NCBI GenBank assembly: GCA_014529385.2
Contig: CM043950.1
Coordinates: 71,524,435 to 71,588,434, forward strand
Direction of reading: 5' to 3'
DNA from: Adiantum capillus-veneris
Lineage: Eukaryota > Streptophyta > Polypodiopsida > Polypodiales > Pteridaceae
Length of the DNA: 64,000 nt
The notes beneath the pieces are model-generated. The model saw nothing but the letters and a program-made list of their open reading frames with translations. It had not been told where the DNA came from and searched no databases. This document shows, piece after piece, positions 52,509 through 63,853 of this stretch (positions within the stretch are counted from its first letter, which is position 1; the number at the start of each line of letters is the position of its first letter). The position numbers were made by a program, and so were the translations under genes.

Positions 52509-53320
52509 AAAGTCAAGTCGTCGGGATGCAAAAAACACTCTTTAGCATAGTCAGAGTCGGGCTGCTGAGCCATAAAATGAGCAAAGCATTAGTCCCAAAT
52601 CTTCGAGTTGTAATAAAATCTTTGCTAAGAGTCGTAGTTATTAGGCTTACGCTCAAGCTAGAAGAGTTGAGCATATCTAAGTCGTGTCACTCATGCTTGA
52701 TGAGATGAGAATAAGAGTCGAAGTCTATTAACTTACAATTGTGGAGTGTCGTAGAGTCAAACACTCACACACAGTGCACAGTAAGATGAGAGCACATATC
52801 CTTGTCAACGAAAACCATTCTTAAAGGGGTGCGAGCTTGCAAAACTATTGCATATGCTTTTATAGCTACACTATCTTTCTAAAGACCCCTCAAAATCCTT
52901 CTGGCACAGCATATTGTTTTCCATGCATTTTTGTGTATGCATAAATAGGATGTCCCACCATTGGACATATGCATTAGACACTCTTTTTTGCTTCCATCTA
53001 TGCACCTTGAGTGGACTACAACAGGCAACAAATGTTCCATCATGCTACCCTTTCATATTTGTTGTCTCTTTATTTCCATATGTATCAACAAATAATCCTT
53101 TGAGTACTTAACTAATATTTTCTATGCTAATAAGTACTCCAATAATGCGTGCATCCCAAAGGCACTTTTTTTCCACTGGGTTTTTTCTCTTTGGTCATCC
53201 AGGTATTAGACCCTAATATAGATCCTCATCATTTCACTTATCTTGTACATACTTTTCATAAATAAATAGCAGCCTCATCATTATGCTATTACAACGGACA
53301 AATCAAGATGTATAAATTTT
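52509..53320. other. 3' part of the interrupted element, non-coding
   Basis: No gene recognised. At about 52900-52990 the text (TTTTCCATGCATT, then GTATGCATAAATAG) resembles 57720-57790 of G2, just behind its W-motif region. This supports distant kinship with the G family. The left edge of G2 follows at 53321. Confidence 0.4.
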
Positions 53321-54226
53321 TGTTTGCATGGTCCTACAAAGACCTCAAAGGAGTTGATCCATCGACATGCCAACATACAATTCCTTTGAAATTAGATGCC
53401 AAACCTAGCAAATAACGTCCTTACACATATAATGACACATTCGCTAAACGAATCAAAGAGGAGATTGACAAGATGATGGATGTTGAATTCTTCTATGAAA
53501 TCGAGCATACAGATTAGGTGTCACCCATTGTGGTTGTCCCCAAAAAGAACGGAAAGCTGTGTGTATGTGTGAACCTCAAAAAAGTGAACGTAACACAATA
53601 AGGGATAATTATCCCTTGCCGATCACAGAACATGTGCTTGAGAGGGTGGCTGGAAAATGGGGTTATTCCTTTCTAGATGGGTTTTCAGGGTATAACCAAT
53701 TGGCAATTGCAATAGAGGATCAACACAAAATAGCATTCGCCATAGAGTGGGGAATATATGCGTATAGAGTTATGCCTTTTGGTTTAACCAATGCCCCGCT
53801 ACCTTCCAAAGTTTTATGACTCATGCGTTCAAAGAATACCTGAGAATATTCTTAGAAATATATATGGATGATCTCTATGTCCACTCTCTTATACGAGAAG
53901 AACATATTGACCATTTACAAAAGGTATTTGAGAAGTGCAGAATATATCGAATCTGTCTCAACCCGGAAAAGTGCATTTTTATGGTTAGGCAAGACTGCAT
54001 CTTAGGACATATTGTCTCGAGAAATGGCATAACCACTAACCTAGACAAAATTAGAGTCATAGTAGACTTTCCCAGGCCTACTAATGCCAAACAAGTACAA
54101 TCCTTCATGGGACACTGCGAATATTATCGAAGATTCATATATAATCCTTCATGGGACACTGCGAATATTATCGAAGATTCATATATATGTATGCAGTCAT
54201 TGCACAACCTCTTTATCGCTTATTAG
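53321..54226 (+). pseudogene. G2 reverse transcriptase
   Basis: It begins within the RT lead-in (FAWSYKDLKGVDPSTCQHTI). It continues with VVPKKNGKLCVCVNLKKVN, IRDNYPLPITEHVLERVAGK, GFSGYNQLAIAIEDQHKIAF and [10 protein letters not shown], and after a shift at 53812 with RIFLEIYMDDLYVHS, again Y-M-D-D. A 44-bp tandem duplication (54101-54144 and 54145-54188) shifts the frame inside QSFMGHCEYYRRFIY. The stop at 54224 follows. Confidence 0.8.
54101..54188 (+). repeat. 44-bp tandem duplication in G2 RT
   Basis: TCCTTCATGGGACACTGCGA and the following 24 bases occur twice in a row. G1 has a single copy (itself altered) at 42137. 44 is not a multiple of three, so the frame is lost. Confidence 0.9.
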
Positions 54227-54745
54227 TCAGTTTCGACTAGACTAAGGAGTGTGAAACTTCATTCCAAAAACTTAGGGAAAACCTGGTATTAGCACTTGTA
54301 CTTAAAGCACCAAATTGGGAAAATATATTCCATGTTCACATTGATGCATCTCCATATGCAATTGGGAGTATTCTGGCTCAATCTGGAGATTGAACAATGG
54401 ATTTCCCAGTTTGTTATGCGAGCCGGCAACTAAATAGTGCAGAAAAGAACTACACCACCACTGAAAGAGAGGGATTAGGAATGATTTATGCTGTAAAGAA
54501 ATTTCTGCATTACTTGCCTGCAAACAAATTTGTGTTCTTCACAGATCATCAAGCTCTTTTGTATCTAGTAAATAAACCATGCAATACTGGGAGAATTGTA
54601 TGCTGGTTTATTATATTGCTAGAGTTTGACTTCACAATAGTAGTAAAAAAGGGTAAAACTCATCTACGGGCGGATCTTCTTTCAAGTCTACAAAACGGGG
54701 AAGCTCCTGAAGGAGTAGACGATGACATACCTGATGCTTATCTTT
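54227..54745 (+). pseudogene. G2 RNase H
   Basis: The 54397 frame reads MDFPVCYASRQLNSAEKNYT, TEREGLGMIYAVKKFLHYLP and FFTDHQALLYLVNKPCNTGR, preceded in another frame by HIDASPYAIGSILAQSG. Catalytic D, E and D positions are visible. It runs without a stop into the integrase N-terminus. It is better preserved than in G1. Confidence 0.8.
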
Positions 54746-55499
54746 TCAATATTGAAATGATACCCAAATGGTCTCTGAAAATTGTTAGCATTCTTTCCTT
54801 TGGAGGTAGATTTGATAACAAGGAAGACAGATCCAACCAACAAACATTTCGACAAACAAAAAACTTTCAGTTGATTGCAGGACGACTGTACCATCTAGGC
54901 TCGAACCAAATTCTACGATTATGTATAAATCCAGAGGAATTCGAGTGTTATCTTGAAGAAGCACACATCCAAGATTGTGCATTTCTTTGTTCAACAATGA
55001 AAACACACCAAAGATTGAAACACTTAGGAGTCTATTGGCCAACTATGTATGCTGACACACATGCTTATGTTAACAATTGTACTATATGTAGTGCCAAACG
55101 ACAGGTGGATCACGCGACATTGTTTCAAGTATGCATTGCACCTCCATGGAGTCAATATATCATTGATTTCCTAACAACAAGGACATTTTTTGAAAACATA
55201 ACAAAAGCGCGAAAAAGGGATATAGAGTTGGAGGCTCGAGTCTTTAATTTAATTGGAAATCAACTCTACAAGTGAGGAAATGAAAATCAACTTAGAATCT
55301 GTGCAAGTGAAAGTGAATACCTGTTGATTCTACAACACGCACATGGAGGAATAAGTGGAGGCCATTTTTCATGTGATAAGACGGTAAAAAATGTCTTAAC
55401 AGCACGAATTTGGTGGCCTACATTGCACATGGATGCCGAGGAGTTTGTAAAGCATTGTGACGCATGTCAGTGCACTAAGGTGCGATAAAGAGAGATGAG
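54746..55499 (+). pseudogene. G2 integrase N-terminus with two HHCC-like modules in tandem
   Basis: Module A (about 54850-55110): LIAGRLYHLGSNQILRLCIN, EEAHIQDCAFLCSTMKTHQR, LGVYWPTMYADTHAYVNNCT, ending C-T-I-C. Module B (about 55245-55490): NLIGNQLYK, a stop, then ILQHAHGGISGGHFSCDKTV, WWPTLHMDAEEFVKHCDACQ. Each has the L-Y-x-x-G lead, the His residues, Y/W-W-P-T and C-x2-C of gypsy integrase fingers. Module B is the better match to the usual finger. A linker with HATLFQVCIAPPW separates them. Stops at 55273 and 55485 break the frame. Confidence 0.7.
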
Positions 55500-56383
55500 A
55501 TGCCACTACGGCCAATGATGGGAGCACGGGCATTTTCAACATGGGGCATTGATTTTGTGGGGCCTATTTCACCCCCTGTATATCGCACCCATACCCAAAT
55601 ATCATTGTGGCTACGGACTATCTCACAAAATGGGCGGAAGCCAAAGCAACACAAAAAGCAGACGCATGAATCACGGCACAATTTTTGTATGAGAACGTCT
55701 TTGTACGATATGGATTACCAATAGAAATTGTCAGTGATCGAGGAGCACATCTTCTTAATGAAGTCATTGAATATTTGCTAAAGGAATTCATGGTCATACA
55801 TAGAAAATCTTCTCCAGATCATCTACAGGCAAATGGACAAGTTGAGGCCACCAATAAAACACTATGCACTGTCTTGACTAAAATTGTATCAGAGTCAAGG
55901 ATGGACTGGTATCAGCAATTACACTCAACACTATGGGCATACAGGGTATCTTACAAAATATCAATCGTAACAACACCTTACAACATGGTGTTTTGTCTAA
56001 ACGCTATATTACCCATAGAGTTTTTAGTTCCAACTCTAGGAGTAGGGAAATGCTTAGAATGGACAGGGCATGAGCTCTCTTCAAGAATAGATGATCTTGA
56101 AAAGCTAGATGAACTTCGACTGAGAGCTGTAGCTTCGATCTATGCAAAAAAGAGAAGACAAAAAGAGTTTTTTGACAATCATGTGTGTATGAAAGAGTTC
56201 AAACCAGGTGATTATGTACTTGTTTATACTTTGAAGCAACATGTCAAGAAACTTAAAAAGCGAGGGATGGGACCCTTTGTGATTAGCGACTTATCACAAA
56301 GTGGAGACGTTGCTACATTGGCAGGAGAAGAAATGCCAAATTGGATAGTGGGTGTCGGGGTTAAAAGTATCATTTACCACTAA
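55500..56383 (+). pseudogene. G2 integrase core and C-terminal domain
   Basis: FSTWGIDFVGPISPPVYRTH (first D), then a shift near 55600, then VRYGLPIEIVSDRGAHLLNE (second D) and QANGQVEATNKTLCTVLTKI (catalytic E). The C-terminal part reads FKPGDYVLVYTLKQHVKKLK and GMGPFVISDLSQSG. A stop at 56381 separates it from the second protease-like domain, whereas the G1 frame is continuous here. Confidence 0.8.
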
Positions 56384-56526
56384 CACAGGACATGCTTCAA
56401 CAAATCCATCAAAAAAAACAACGGATGAAGGAGAAACAGATGGTAAGAGAATAAGCACAAGTAGAAGAAAAATAACACATTGCAAAAAGAAGGCTTCTAC
56501 GATAACAACAATAAAGTGGATCACCG

Positions 56527-57687
56527 TTGCGAATAAATGCTATTCGATTATCGAATTTTGGTGAAGACACAGTGGAACCAATAATTGCAGTCAAAGTGGG
56601 TAGCAATCAAGTTGAATCGACGGCATTGCTTGATTCCGGAGCTCAAGCAAATATGATCTCTTACAAATTATATAAACATCTCAAGCCCAAAAATCAACTA
56701 CATCCTACTCCACAAGTGCTGGAAAGTAGTACCTCACATTCGCTAGGAACATTGGGCTGGACAATATTGAATGTACAAATACATCAATATATTTACCCCC
56801 ACAAGTTTTATGCAAATGAGGATGCAAGCACACTACACCCCATGTTGTTGGGACAACCTTGGCAAAAAGAGTATAATGTGCAGATAGATTGGAATTCGGA
56901 TATAGTCAAACTTCAGCATGCACAAGAACAACAGGTGGTAACCTTTGCTCAGACAATCCAGAGGAACCCAATGATAGCATCACCATCACTGGATAAAGAA
57001 CAAAAAGGATGGGTGCCAATAAAGTATGACATGATACACATGGAGAACAACCAGGGAACTGCCAACCATGTTCACTATAAAAATAAGACAACACAGACAA
57101 AAGTGAATAGATCAAGGTTAGCAACATGCGAAAAACAAGTATGGGTACGGAAGGATAGAGGCGACATGGCATACAAACCACAATACACCAGCAAAAGTCA
57201 ACAGAAGAACATAGTTAAACCAACAACCATGAGAATAAAAAAGATATGGATCCCAAAGAGAATGCTCAGTAACCACTTAAATGCGACTCGCATTTGGATC
57301 CCAAAACCAAAGCAGCAGGCACTCCCTTCAGTACAAGCAACACCAGCAGTTAGACACTCACTACATATGAAACCGACAAACCGATCTATGTGGGTGCCGA
57401 TCAACAGAACAACAATGACGACCACGGAAGAGGCAATGAACCTACAAAAACCTTCAAAACAAAGCTACAAGTGGCAAGAAAAAGAGAAAAAGACTACGGA
57501 CAATTCAGCCACGACATTTCTGTCCACGGAGACAACAACGGCCATATCGAAAGTAGCGGCAACCCAAGCAACTTTTGCAAAGAAGAGGATCAAACAGAGA
57601 GCTGTAGAGTTAGAACTTTTACTTGCAAAAAAAATATGCCAACCAAATCAACAACAAACAGGAAACCTCCACTTTGAATGCCAATAA
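56527..57687 (+). CDS. G2 second protease-like domain and W-[IV]-P-K region
   Basis: A 386-codon frame, the longest open one in G2. Residues ~15-120 are retropepsin-like: VEPIIAVKVGSNQVESTALL, DSGAQANMISYKLYKHL (D-S-G-A near residue 37), HSLGTLGWTILNVQIHQYIY and LHPMLLGQPWQKEYNVQIDW, which matches the second protease block. The rest is basic with five Trp motifs: GWVPIK, VWVRK, IWIPKR, IWIPKP and MWVPIN. It follows the integrase and in G1 is fused to it. Whether the protease fold is active is unknown; the catalytic triplet is intact. Confidence 0.6.
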   Translation: MRINAIRLSNFGEDTVEPIIAVKVGSNQVESTALLDSGAQANMISYKLYKHLKPKNQLHPTPQVLESSTSHSLGTLGWTILNVQIHQYIYPHKFYANEDASTLHPMLLGQPWQKEYNVQIDWNSDIVKLQHAQEQQVVTFAQTIQRNPMIASPSLDKEQKGWVPIKYDMIHMENNQGTANHVHYKNKTTQTKVNRSRLATCEKQVWVRKDRGDMAYKPQYTSKSQQKNIVKPTTMRIKKIWIPKRMLSNHLNATRIWIPKPKQQALPSVQATPAVRHSLHMKPTNRSMWVPINRTTMTTTEEAMNLQKPSKQSYKWQEKEKKTTDNSATTFLSTETTTAISKVAATQATFAKKRIKQRAVELELLLAKKICQPNQQQTGNLHFECQ

Positions 57688-57828
57688 GTATCTTGCTTAT
57701 TCCCTCCTCTAGCACAACATTAATTTTTCCATGCATTGACTGAGTATGCATCAAATAGAGCCACATTACAAGGCCATGCATTAACAAAATTTTAAACCCA
57801 TGCACTGCACATACCCCAAGGTGATACC
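57688..57828 (+). other. Short G2 spacer
   Basis: No frame. It contains the TTTTTCCATGCATTG and GTATGCATCAAATAG text also seen at 52910-52950 in the interrupted element. Confidence 0.4.
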
Positions 57829-58032
57829 TTGTCGTCCGGGAGGACTCCGACTAGGAGGGGGGGAGGCATTCTCAATGCGGACCCAATGAAGGTTAAAGGA
57901 GCGAAAAAGGGCATGTTTTTTGACTATTTTGAAGGGTTTTCGTTTGATTGCAAAATTCTTTGCACTAACCTAAGTACATATGCCCTTATACAGCACGAAT
58001 CTACAAGTATATGGGGCCAAACGCCAAATTAG
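57829..58032 (+). CDS. Small conserved ORF (G2 copy)
   Basis: 67 codons: SSGRTPTRRGGGILNADPMK, VKGAKKGMFFDYFEGFSFDC. It matches 44785-44985 in G1, with the frame kept open in both. No family recognised. The DNA includes the internal purine tract. Confidence 0.4.
   Translation: MSSGRTPTRRGGGILNADPMKVKGAKKGMFFDYFEGFSFDCKILCTNLSTYALIQHESTSIWGQTPN
57852..57865 (+). other. Internal copy of the polypurine tract (G2)
   Basis: TAGGAGGGGGGGAG, identical to the G1 3' PPT. With the preceding C the match is 15 bases. Confidence 0.7.
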
Positions 58033-60508
58033 GCCTCTAGGTGTGTGCATATATGTAAAAATAGCCATTTTTCAGACAAAATATTGGTAAAAAAGAGAAA
58101 TCCAGCCATAAAAATTACATGTGAGTGTACATAGCATTTTGCGGTGATGTTTTTGAGTTCTTATGTTTTTTGGGGATTTTTTGGGTTTAATTTTCTATTT
58201 TCTTTTTAATTTTACTAATTATCGGCAAAAAAACTTCAAAAATACAAAAGGCAGGTTAAATATGGTCGTAATGAAAAACAAAAAATATGGGGATAATCAG
58301 TTACTATAGGACAACCTATGGTACAATGGGGGTGCAATTATGTCAATGGAGCGGAAGGCGTGTTTTGGCCAGATTTTGACTGAAACGTCAATTTCCTCGG
58401 AAACTGGGCAAACGGAGTCCATATCAAGAACTTTTCGAGCCTAAACCGCATCTCGCAGGAAGTTGGGAGCACATGTCAAATTTCATAGAAAGTAGTTCGG
58501 GGACCCCCATTATAAGATTTTTTCACTTCACTTAGAGCTCATTTCTACTATTTCCTTCTTGAGAGAGAGCTCTTGCCACCTAGAGCGAACCGGACTTCCA
58601 GCTACTTCTACGATGCACATGACCACCCGAGAGGCTCCAAATATGAGCGGTAGGCTCAGCACCTTAACCTTTTTGCGTATGTTTGATGTTTTGTCGCGAA
58701 AACTAGTGTAGGGTTCACACGGGAAACGGGCAGTAGAGACCTACAGGTAGAGGTGGCCACCTAACGGCTAACCCAAAAGCAATAAGGCTTCATAGGGGGT
58801 TTACCCTAGCATAGGAGACCAATCTTGAATGCTCAAATGCGTCAAAAAACCATTGGAAAAAACCCTAACTTCTAGAGCCCTGCAAGAGGCCACCAAGTGG
58901 TAAATCGGTCGAAAGTCGCCCAGATGCTACCAAAACTAATGGGTAGGAGCATCTCGACATGCTCTATAAGTCTATATAGCCCACATGGCCATAAGACGAC
59001 CCGAAGCAGGACTAAGCTTCAGAAACGGCATCAGACACACAAAGCGTCAATTGGCTCTTACGGCCAAACTAGATGTCTGTTTTCCACCAAACTTCACGAG
59101 CGGATTTCTGAGAGCATCAACAACCAAGTGGTGGTAGACTACCACAAGTCATCGATGACATGTAAATGCAACCACGGGGGCTTCTAGAGCGACAAATTGC
59201 CAAATGGAGCTCCGGTGAAGCCAAAGCCAACAAAAACCATATGGCAAGGATCCCCAAGGAACCATGAAGCTATGGAGAATAACATCAAGAAATTTCATCG
59301 CTGAAAAGCACTCCAAGAGTCAGAAAACGACCCAAAGGCTTTAAAATCCAAAGAGGGAGTTTTTATCTATCTTTTTGACTTTTTATTGAAATAAGGCTTA
59401 AAGGGGACTCAGGGGGGCTCAAGGCATATACTAGTAGCACTTCTCATAAAAAACTCATCAGGAGACATCCTACGCGTAGGATGTCTCAAGGCCATGTTTG
59501 GGCACCAAACTCAATATCTCACCTCATACACAGCTTCTACATACCTTATACATGCTAGCCATCAAGTTTCATCACATTTGGACAAGAGTTGACCTCATAT
59601 GCATCAAAAAATGGAAAGTCAGAGCATAGAGGCAAGATTGGGTCATAGGCCTACCAAAACTAGTCCAAATCACATGAAACTTGCATAATATACTCATTAG
59701 CACATTGCCAAGCTAACTGTGGGGTCAAATATGAAAATTAATGAAATAGACATCCTATGCGTAGGATGTCTAAATGACCTATTTGACCTCCAGCTGGTGT
59801 TTTTGAGTTCTAGATATCTCTATTACATCTTCACAAGCTCATATATCAACTTTCAAGCCAAACAAATCAAATTTGGCCCCCAAAACCTCAAAGATGCACT
59901 TTTCTGAGCCTAAAAACACTACACATGCACCTAACAACACAAATACTTATCCAAATCAAAATCTAAGAGCAAGGCCATGTTCTACATACTAAGGGCTAAC
60001 CACATAACCAAAATCAAGTCATTCTAAGAAAGAAGACATCCTACGCGTAGCATGTCTCCAGGGTCATATTCACCTTCTGTGCAGGAATTGACTTCATGGG
60101 AGTCTTTTACATGGTATAAGAAGCCTATATATCAAATTTCAACCCAATTGAATATCATTTGCCATCCATATAGGACATCCTACCCATTTTGTGACCCAAA
60201 AGCCTAAATCTGCTCAAAATTGCACTTTTTGATGTCCAAACCTAATTCCAAGTACATAGCCATGTTGCACAGGTCAACGGCCACAAGCCTATCAAATTTC
60301 ATCAAAATCAGAGAAAATAGACATCCTACACATAGAATGTCTACATGCTTATTTTTCAGCCAAAAACCTAATGTGGGCACATGCATGGTTTCCCTAGTCC
60401 CTTTTGAGTTCTTATTTCAATTTTCAAGTCATTTGGGTAGACATAACTCAATTTATCAGCTAATCTGTAAAAAACGCTAACTCTGGACTACTGAGTGCAA
60501 CAGGATCC
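58033..60508 (+). other. G2 spacer upstream of ORF3 (full length)
   Basis: ~2.5 kb without a convincing coding frame (the 96-codon frame at 58897-59187 has no motif). G1 retains only the two ends after a 1650-bp deletion between TGTTTTTGAGTTCT repeats at 58148 and 59798. The right third carries the palindrome array. It may act as a second leader or promoter for ORF3. Confidence 0.55.
59465..60340 (+). repeat. Regularly phased palindrome array before G2 ORF3
   Basis: Copies start at 59465 (perfect ACATCCTACGCGTAGGATGT), 59750 (one change, CCTATGCG), 60036 and 60321, so spacings are 285, 286 and 285 bp. A half-site lies at 60175. Sequence between copies is only weakly similar, while the palindrome and its phase are kept. 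Confidence 0.85.
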
Positions 60509-61378
60509 ATGGCAGCCACAAAGTCATATGCAAAGAAGAAGAGGATGACTATCAAGGACTACTTAGAAGAAGTGGAGCCTTTTGTTATCCTAGAGGGAAT
60601 CCTCAATCCCACAAGCACTTGGATTCAAGATGAACTACTAGAAACCAATGATCTGAGAATCTACCAAGGAGTGTTTAAAGATTCGGTGGGAAATGCAGTG
60701 GAGCTACCCATGATCCCTCAAGAGCTCAATGAATTTGTCAGGAGCAAGATGGGGGACTACTTGGAGAAACTGGATCTCCACAATTACTTTGAAGCCTTAC
60801 CAGCAGGGATTGATGTTAAAAGAGTGTGGGAATTTGTCACCACAATCAAAGCGGATGGCATATCCAGAGTTACAGATCTGCAAGGCAAGCCTAATACAAT
60901 GATTGTCATCACAGAGAAGGTGGTGGCAGCAGCACTTGACCTCTCTAACAAAGGAGACAGTGTGACTAAGAGGCGAGATGACATTAAGGTCTACTCAGAA
61001 AAGAAAAGTAACTATACATTTGAAGATATTGCAAACCCAAAGGTGGACATCATGAGCCAATTATACAACCAGTACTTCCACATGTGTACCACGCGGCCAC
61101 AGAAATACAAGATTCCACCTAGAGCTATTGCCACCACTTTCACCTGGGCGATGCAGAAGAGAAAACCGAAGGAGATAAACTATGCCACTTACATTCACGA
61201 CAACCTTGTGAAGATGGGGACCAAAAATCCCACTTATATTGTGCTTGGTGAGTTGATAACCAAAGTCATCTATGGAGCATTGCATGCCAAGGGAAATTGG
61301 CCTCTACCTCCCTTCCAAAATGATTGGCTCAAGCTGAAGGAAGACAAAGAGAAGAACCTCCTAAGGCTCCAAGGGTAG
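60509..61378 (+). pseudogene. G2 ORF3 N-terminal domain
   Basis: ATG 60509: MAATKSYAKKKRMTIKDYLE. The 289 open codons hold VEPFVILEGILNPTSTWIQD, EFVTTIKADGISRVTDLQGK, FEDIANPKVDIMSQLYNQYF and RAIATTFTWAMQKRKPKEIN. It has 15-20 residues (TIKADGISRVT) missing in G1. A one-base loss near 61350 (AAAGAGAAG for AAAGAAGAAG) shifts the frame, and the true reading continues from 61324. No membrane or signal segment. Family not recognised. Confidence 0.6.
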
Positions 61379-62083
61379 CCACAAGGTTGAAGCGTCGTTT
61401 AGAGACAGTGCAAGAAGAGCTGCCAGAGCCCAAGAAGGGAAACAAAGAAAGTCTACAGGTGCCAGTAAAGGAAACAAAGCCACAGAAAGTGGCAAGGCTA
61501 GAAAGACTAATGGAAAGTTTCAGAGCTGAGAGAGCGCTAAAAGGATATATGAGCGAGCTATGGAAGCCATCACTTGAGGCTATGTCTGGATCATCTCAGA
61601 GGACTCAAAGAGATCCATTTAAAGATTATATCAAGAATTCGAGATCTTAGATGCCACAACAGAGAATATCCCTAACATACCTTTTACCGAAGAAGAAGTT
61701 GATGATGTGAGATGGCAGCTGCTAGAAGAGCAGGAAGGCCAAGAAAGAGAGAGGAAAACAATGGTGGATCGGGATTTCAGAAGAAGCAACCAACTCCACC
61801 ATCAAGCAGAGAATCCAGCCCTCCACCATCACCACCTCCTCATAGTCCTCCTCAAAACCAACAAAAAGAGGAGATGGAAAAATATAATGGGCAACAAGAC
61901 TCCAAGGAAGAGAAGAACAAAGAAGAGGAGCAGAAGGAAAAAGTTGAACCAAAATATGAGAAGCCAGATCCAGAAGAAAAAAACTATAGAATATTTCTTG
62001 ATCTCCTAGCTGCAAATACTCTCAAGAAGAGGCAGCTAATGCAGGTTTTGAGTTGTCGAGCACTAAACCCAAAGAATATATGA
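61324..62083 (+). pseudogene. G2 ORF3 middle: charged and proline-rich
   Basis: The frame 61324-61650 (EEPPKAPRVATRLKRRLETV, ARLERLMESFRAERALKGYM) is followed by a one-base shift near 61630. The frame from 61712 then has SSRESSPPPSPPPHSPPQNQ and an acidic/basic EEKNKEEEQKEKVEPKYEKP. A further small indel near 62010-62020 leads to the coiled-coil frame. The Pro run looks like a flexible linker. Confidence 0.55.
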
Positions 62084-62994
62084 TGAGCCCTCGATTGGTG
62101 GAGTTGAAGGAAATGTCCACAGATACAGTGGATTTACAGCCACAAACCAATGATTGGGATGAAGTGATGCAAAGACTCACTGGGCTCACAGCAAGGTCTA
62201 TGGCCACTGAGATTGAAATTGATAATCTCAAAACATATGAAGTTCAAATCAAAGCCGAGGTGGACTCGCTGCAAAATCAGGACCAAGAGAACACACAGAA
62301 GCAAGCCAAGCTGCAAGCCAATATGGACTTTGCACTAAAAAGATGCCAAGAAATGGAAAGACAGAGTCAAGCAGCAGACCAAAAGCTTCAAAGAGCAGAG
62401 GAGGAGTACAAGAAAATCAGCAAATCACTAACGGATGCGGAGAAAGAAAGGGACAACTTGACACTCCAGCTTGCTGATGAGTCCAAAGAAGTGGAAACTT
62501 TGAGGAATGCTAAGGAAAAAGCTGAGCTAGAACATGAGGCAAGCCAGGACAAAGTTATAGAGCTAAAAGATCAAATGAAAGTGAAAGATCAGACCGTCCA
62601 GAGACTAAGGGCAACTCCGGCCAAAGTCATAGCTGCTACCTCAACTAGCACTGCTTCAAAGAAGGATATATATGAAGAACACATGAAGGAACTCCAAAAG
62701 GAGTTGACACTAGAGAAGAGACAAAGATTGATGCTGGCAGAGGGCTCCCTAGTGATGCTAAGACGTTTGGAGGATGAGAACAAGGCCATGAAATATGAGC
62801 TAGCAGCCTTGAAAAAGAAGATGGAAGAGAATCAAAAGAGGATGCAAATAGAAAATGAAGACACCAAGAGGAAGCTAGAAGAGGTTGAAAAATCCAATGC
62901 TGAATTGAACGACCTCTTAGTGAACATGGGGGATCAAGTTGAACAGGAAAAGAAAGAATATCAGAAGCAGATTGATGAGTTGAAAGGCCAATAG
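62053..62994 (+). pseudogene. G2 ORF3 coiled coil
   Basis: 313 open codons. The first ~60 (YMMSPRLVELKEMSTDTVDL) are mixed, then ~240 residues of uninterrupted coiled coil rich in Glu/Lys/Gln/Leu (IDNLKTYEVQIKAEVDSLQN, LTDAEKERDNLTLQLADESK, LEEVEKSNAELNDLLVNMGD). A small break at TPAKVIAATSTSTASKKD divides it into two rods. TAG at 62992 lies one codon away from the TAG in G1, so the two copies acquired separate stops. Confidence 0.75.
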
Positions 62995-63853
62995 CAGACT
63001 GAAGAATCACACTTGAGCACAGGGCCAGCAACAATGGAAGGAATTGACATAGACAATGTGTCAGATCCAGTGGACACAACAATGCAAGAGGACATCCTTG
63101 TGGGACCATCCCAAGAGCCCGGGATCTGACACAAGAAGAAGAAGAAAATCTACAAAAGGCAATAGAAGCGGCAATAAAAGACATCGCCAGAGAAGCAATG
63201 GAGTGGGAGGAGAGGGTATTGAAGTCTATGACCGTTCAGAAGCTAGATGCAAATTTCATTCGACATGAATGGCTACAACCCTCTCTCCCATATCCTCTTC
63301 TCAAGTATGAAGCTACTGCAATAAACAAGCGGATTAAAGAGGAGCCGATAGTGCCACTATACGAAGAAGATATCTCCAACAAGAAGGTGTTAAGCTTATT
63401 GTGGACTCTCAGCAAAAATGGAGAAAGACATGGCTAACTAAATACCCCCAATATTTAGTACATATGGTAGAGGCGCGTAAAATAATCAGAGACAACCTTA
63501 GGTTTTGCACTCTACCAGGGATGCGAACCTGGAAAGAACAAGAGCTGCTGAAGAAAAGCCACCCCACGTGGCTCAACTACCCAAAGCTGCCAAGCTTGAA
63601 GGCAGGCGAGAGAATGAGTAAGCAATACATGGTGAAAACCCTAACGAGCGCCATTAAATTTTTCACAGGCTCGCCTGACCTCTCTTGCATCATGCTTAGG
63701 AAAATCTGTAAAACCCTTCTGCAGTTTTTGAAATCTTTAAACCTGGACAGGCAACAGACAGCATATTCTTCTTCCAAGACACATATAGATGTGCATATGA
63801 ACTGTCTGCTTAGCTTTCCCATGAGGTCATACATGCCCTCTACCAGTGAATAA
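62995..63853 (+). pseudogene. G2 ORF3 C-terminus
   Basis: After the TAG: ESHLSTGPATMEGIDIDNVS, then frames 63198-63437 (WLQPSLPYPLLKYEATAINK) and 63401-63853 (QQKWRKTWLTKYPQYLVHMV, ICKTLLQFLKSLNLDRQQTA), ending YMPSTSE and TAA at 63851. Here the reading that G1 has interrupted by a 2 kb insertion is continuous (VEARKIIRDNLRF). No family recognised. Confidence 0.6.
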
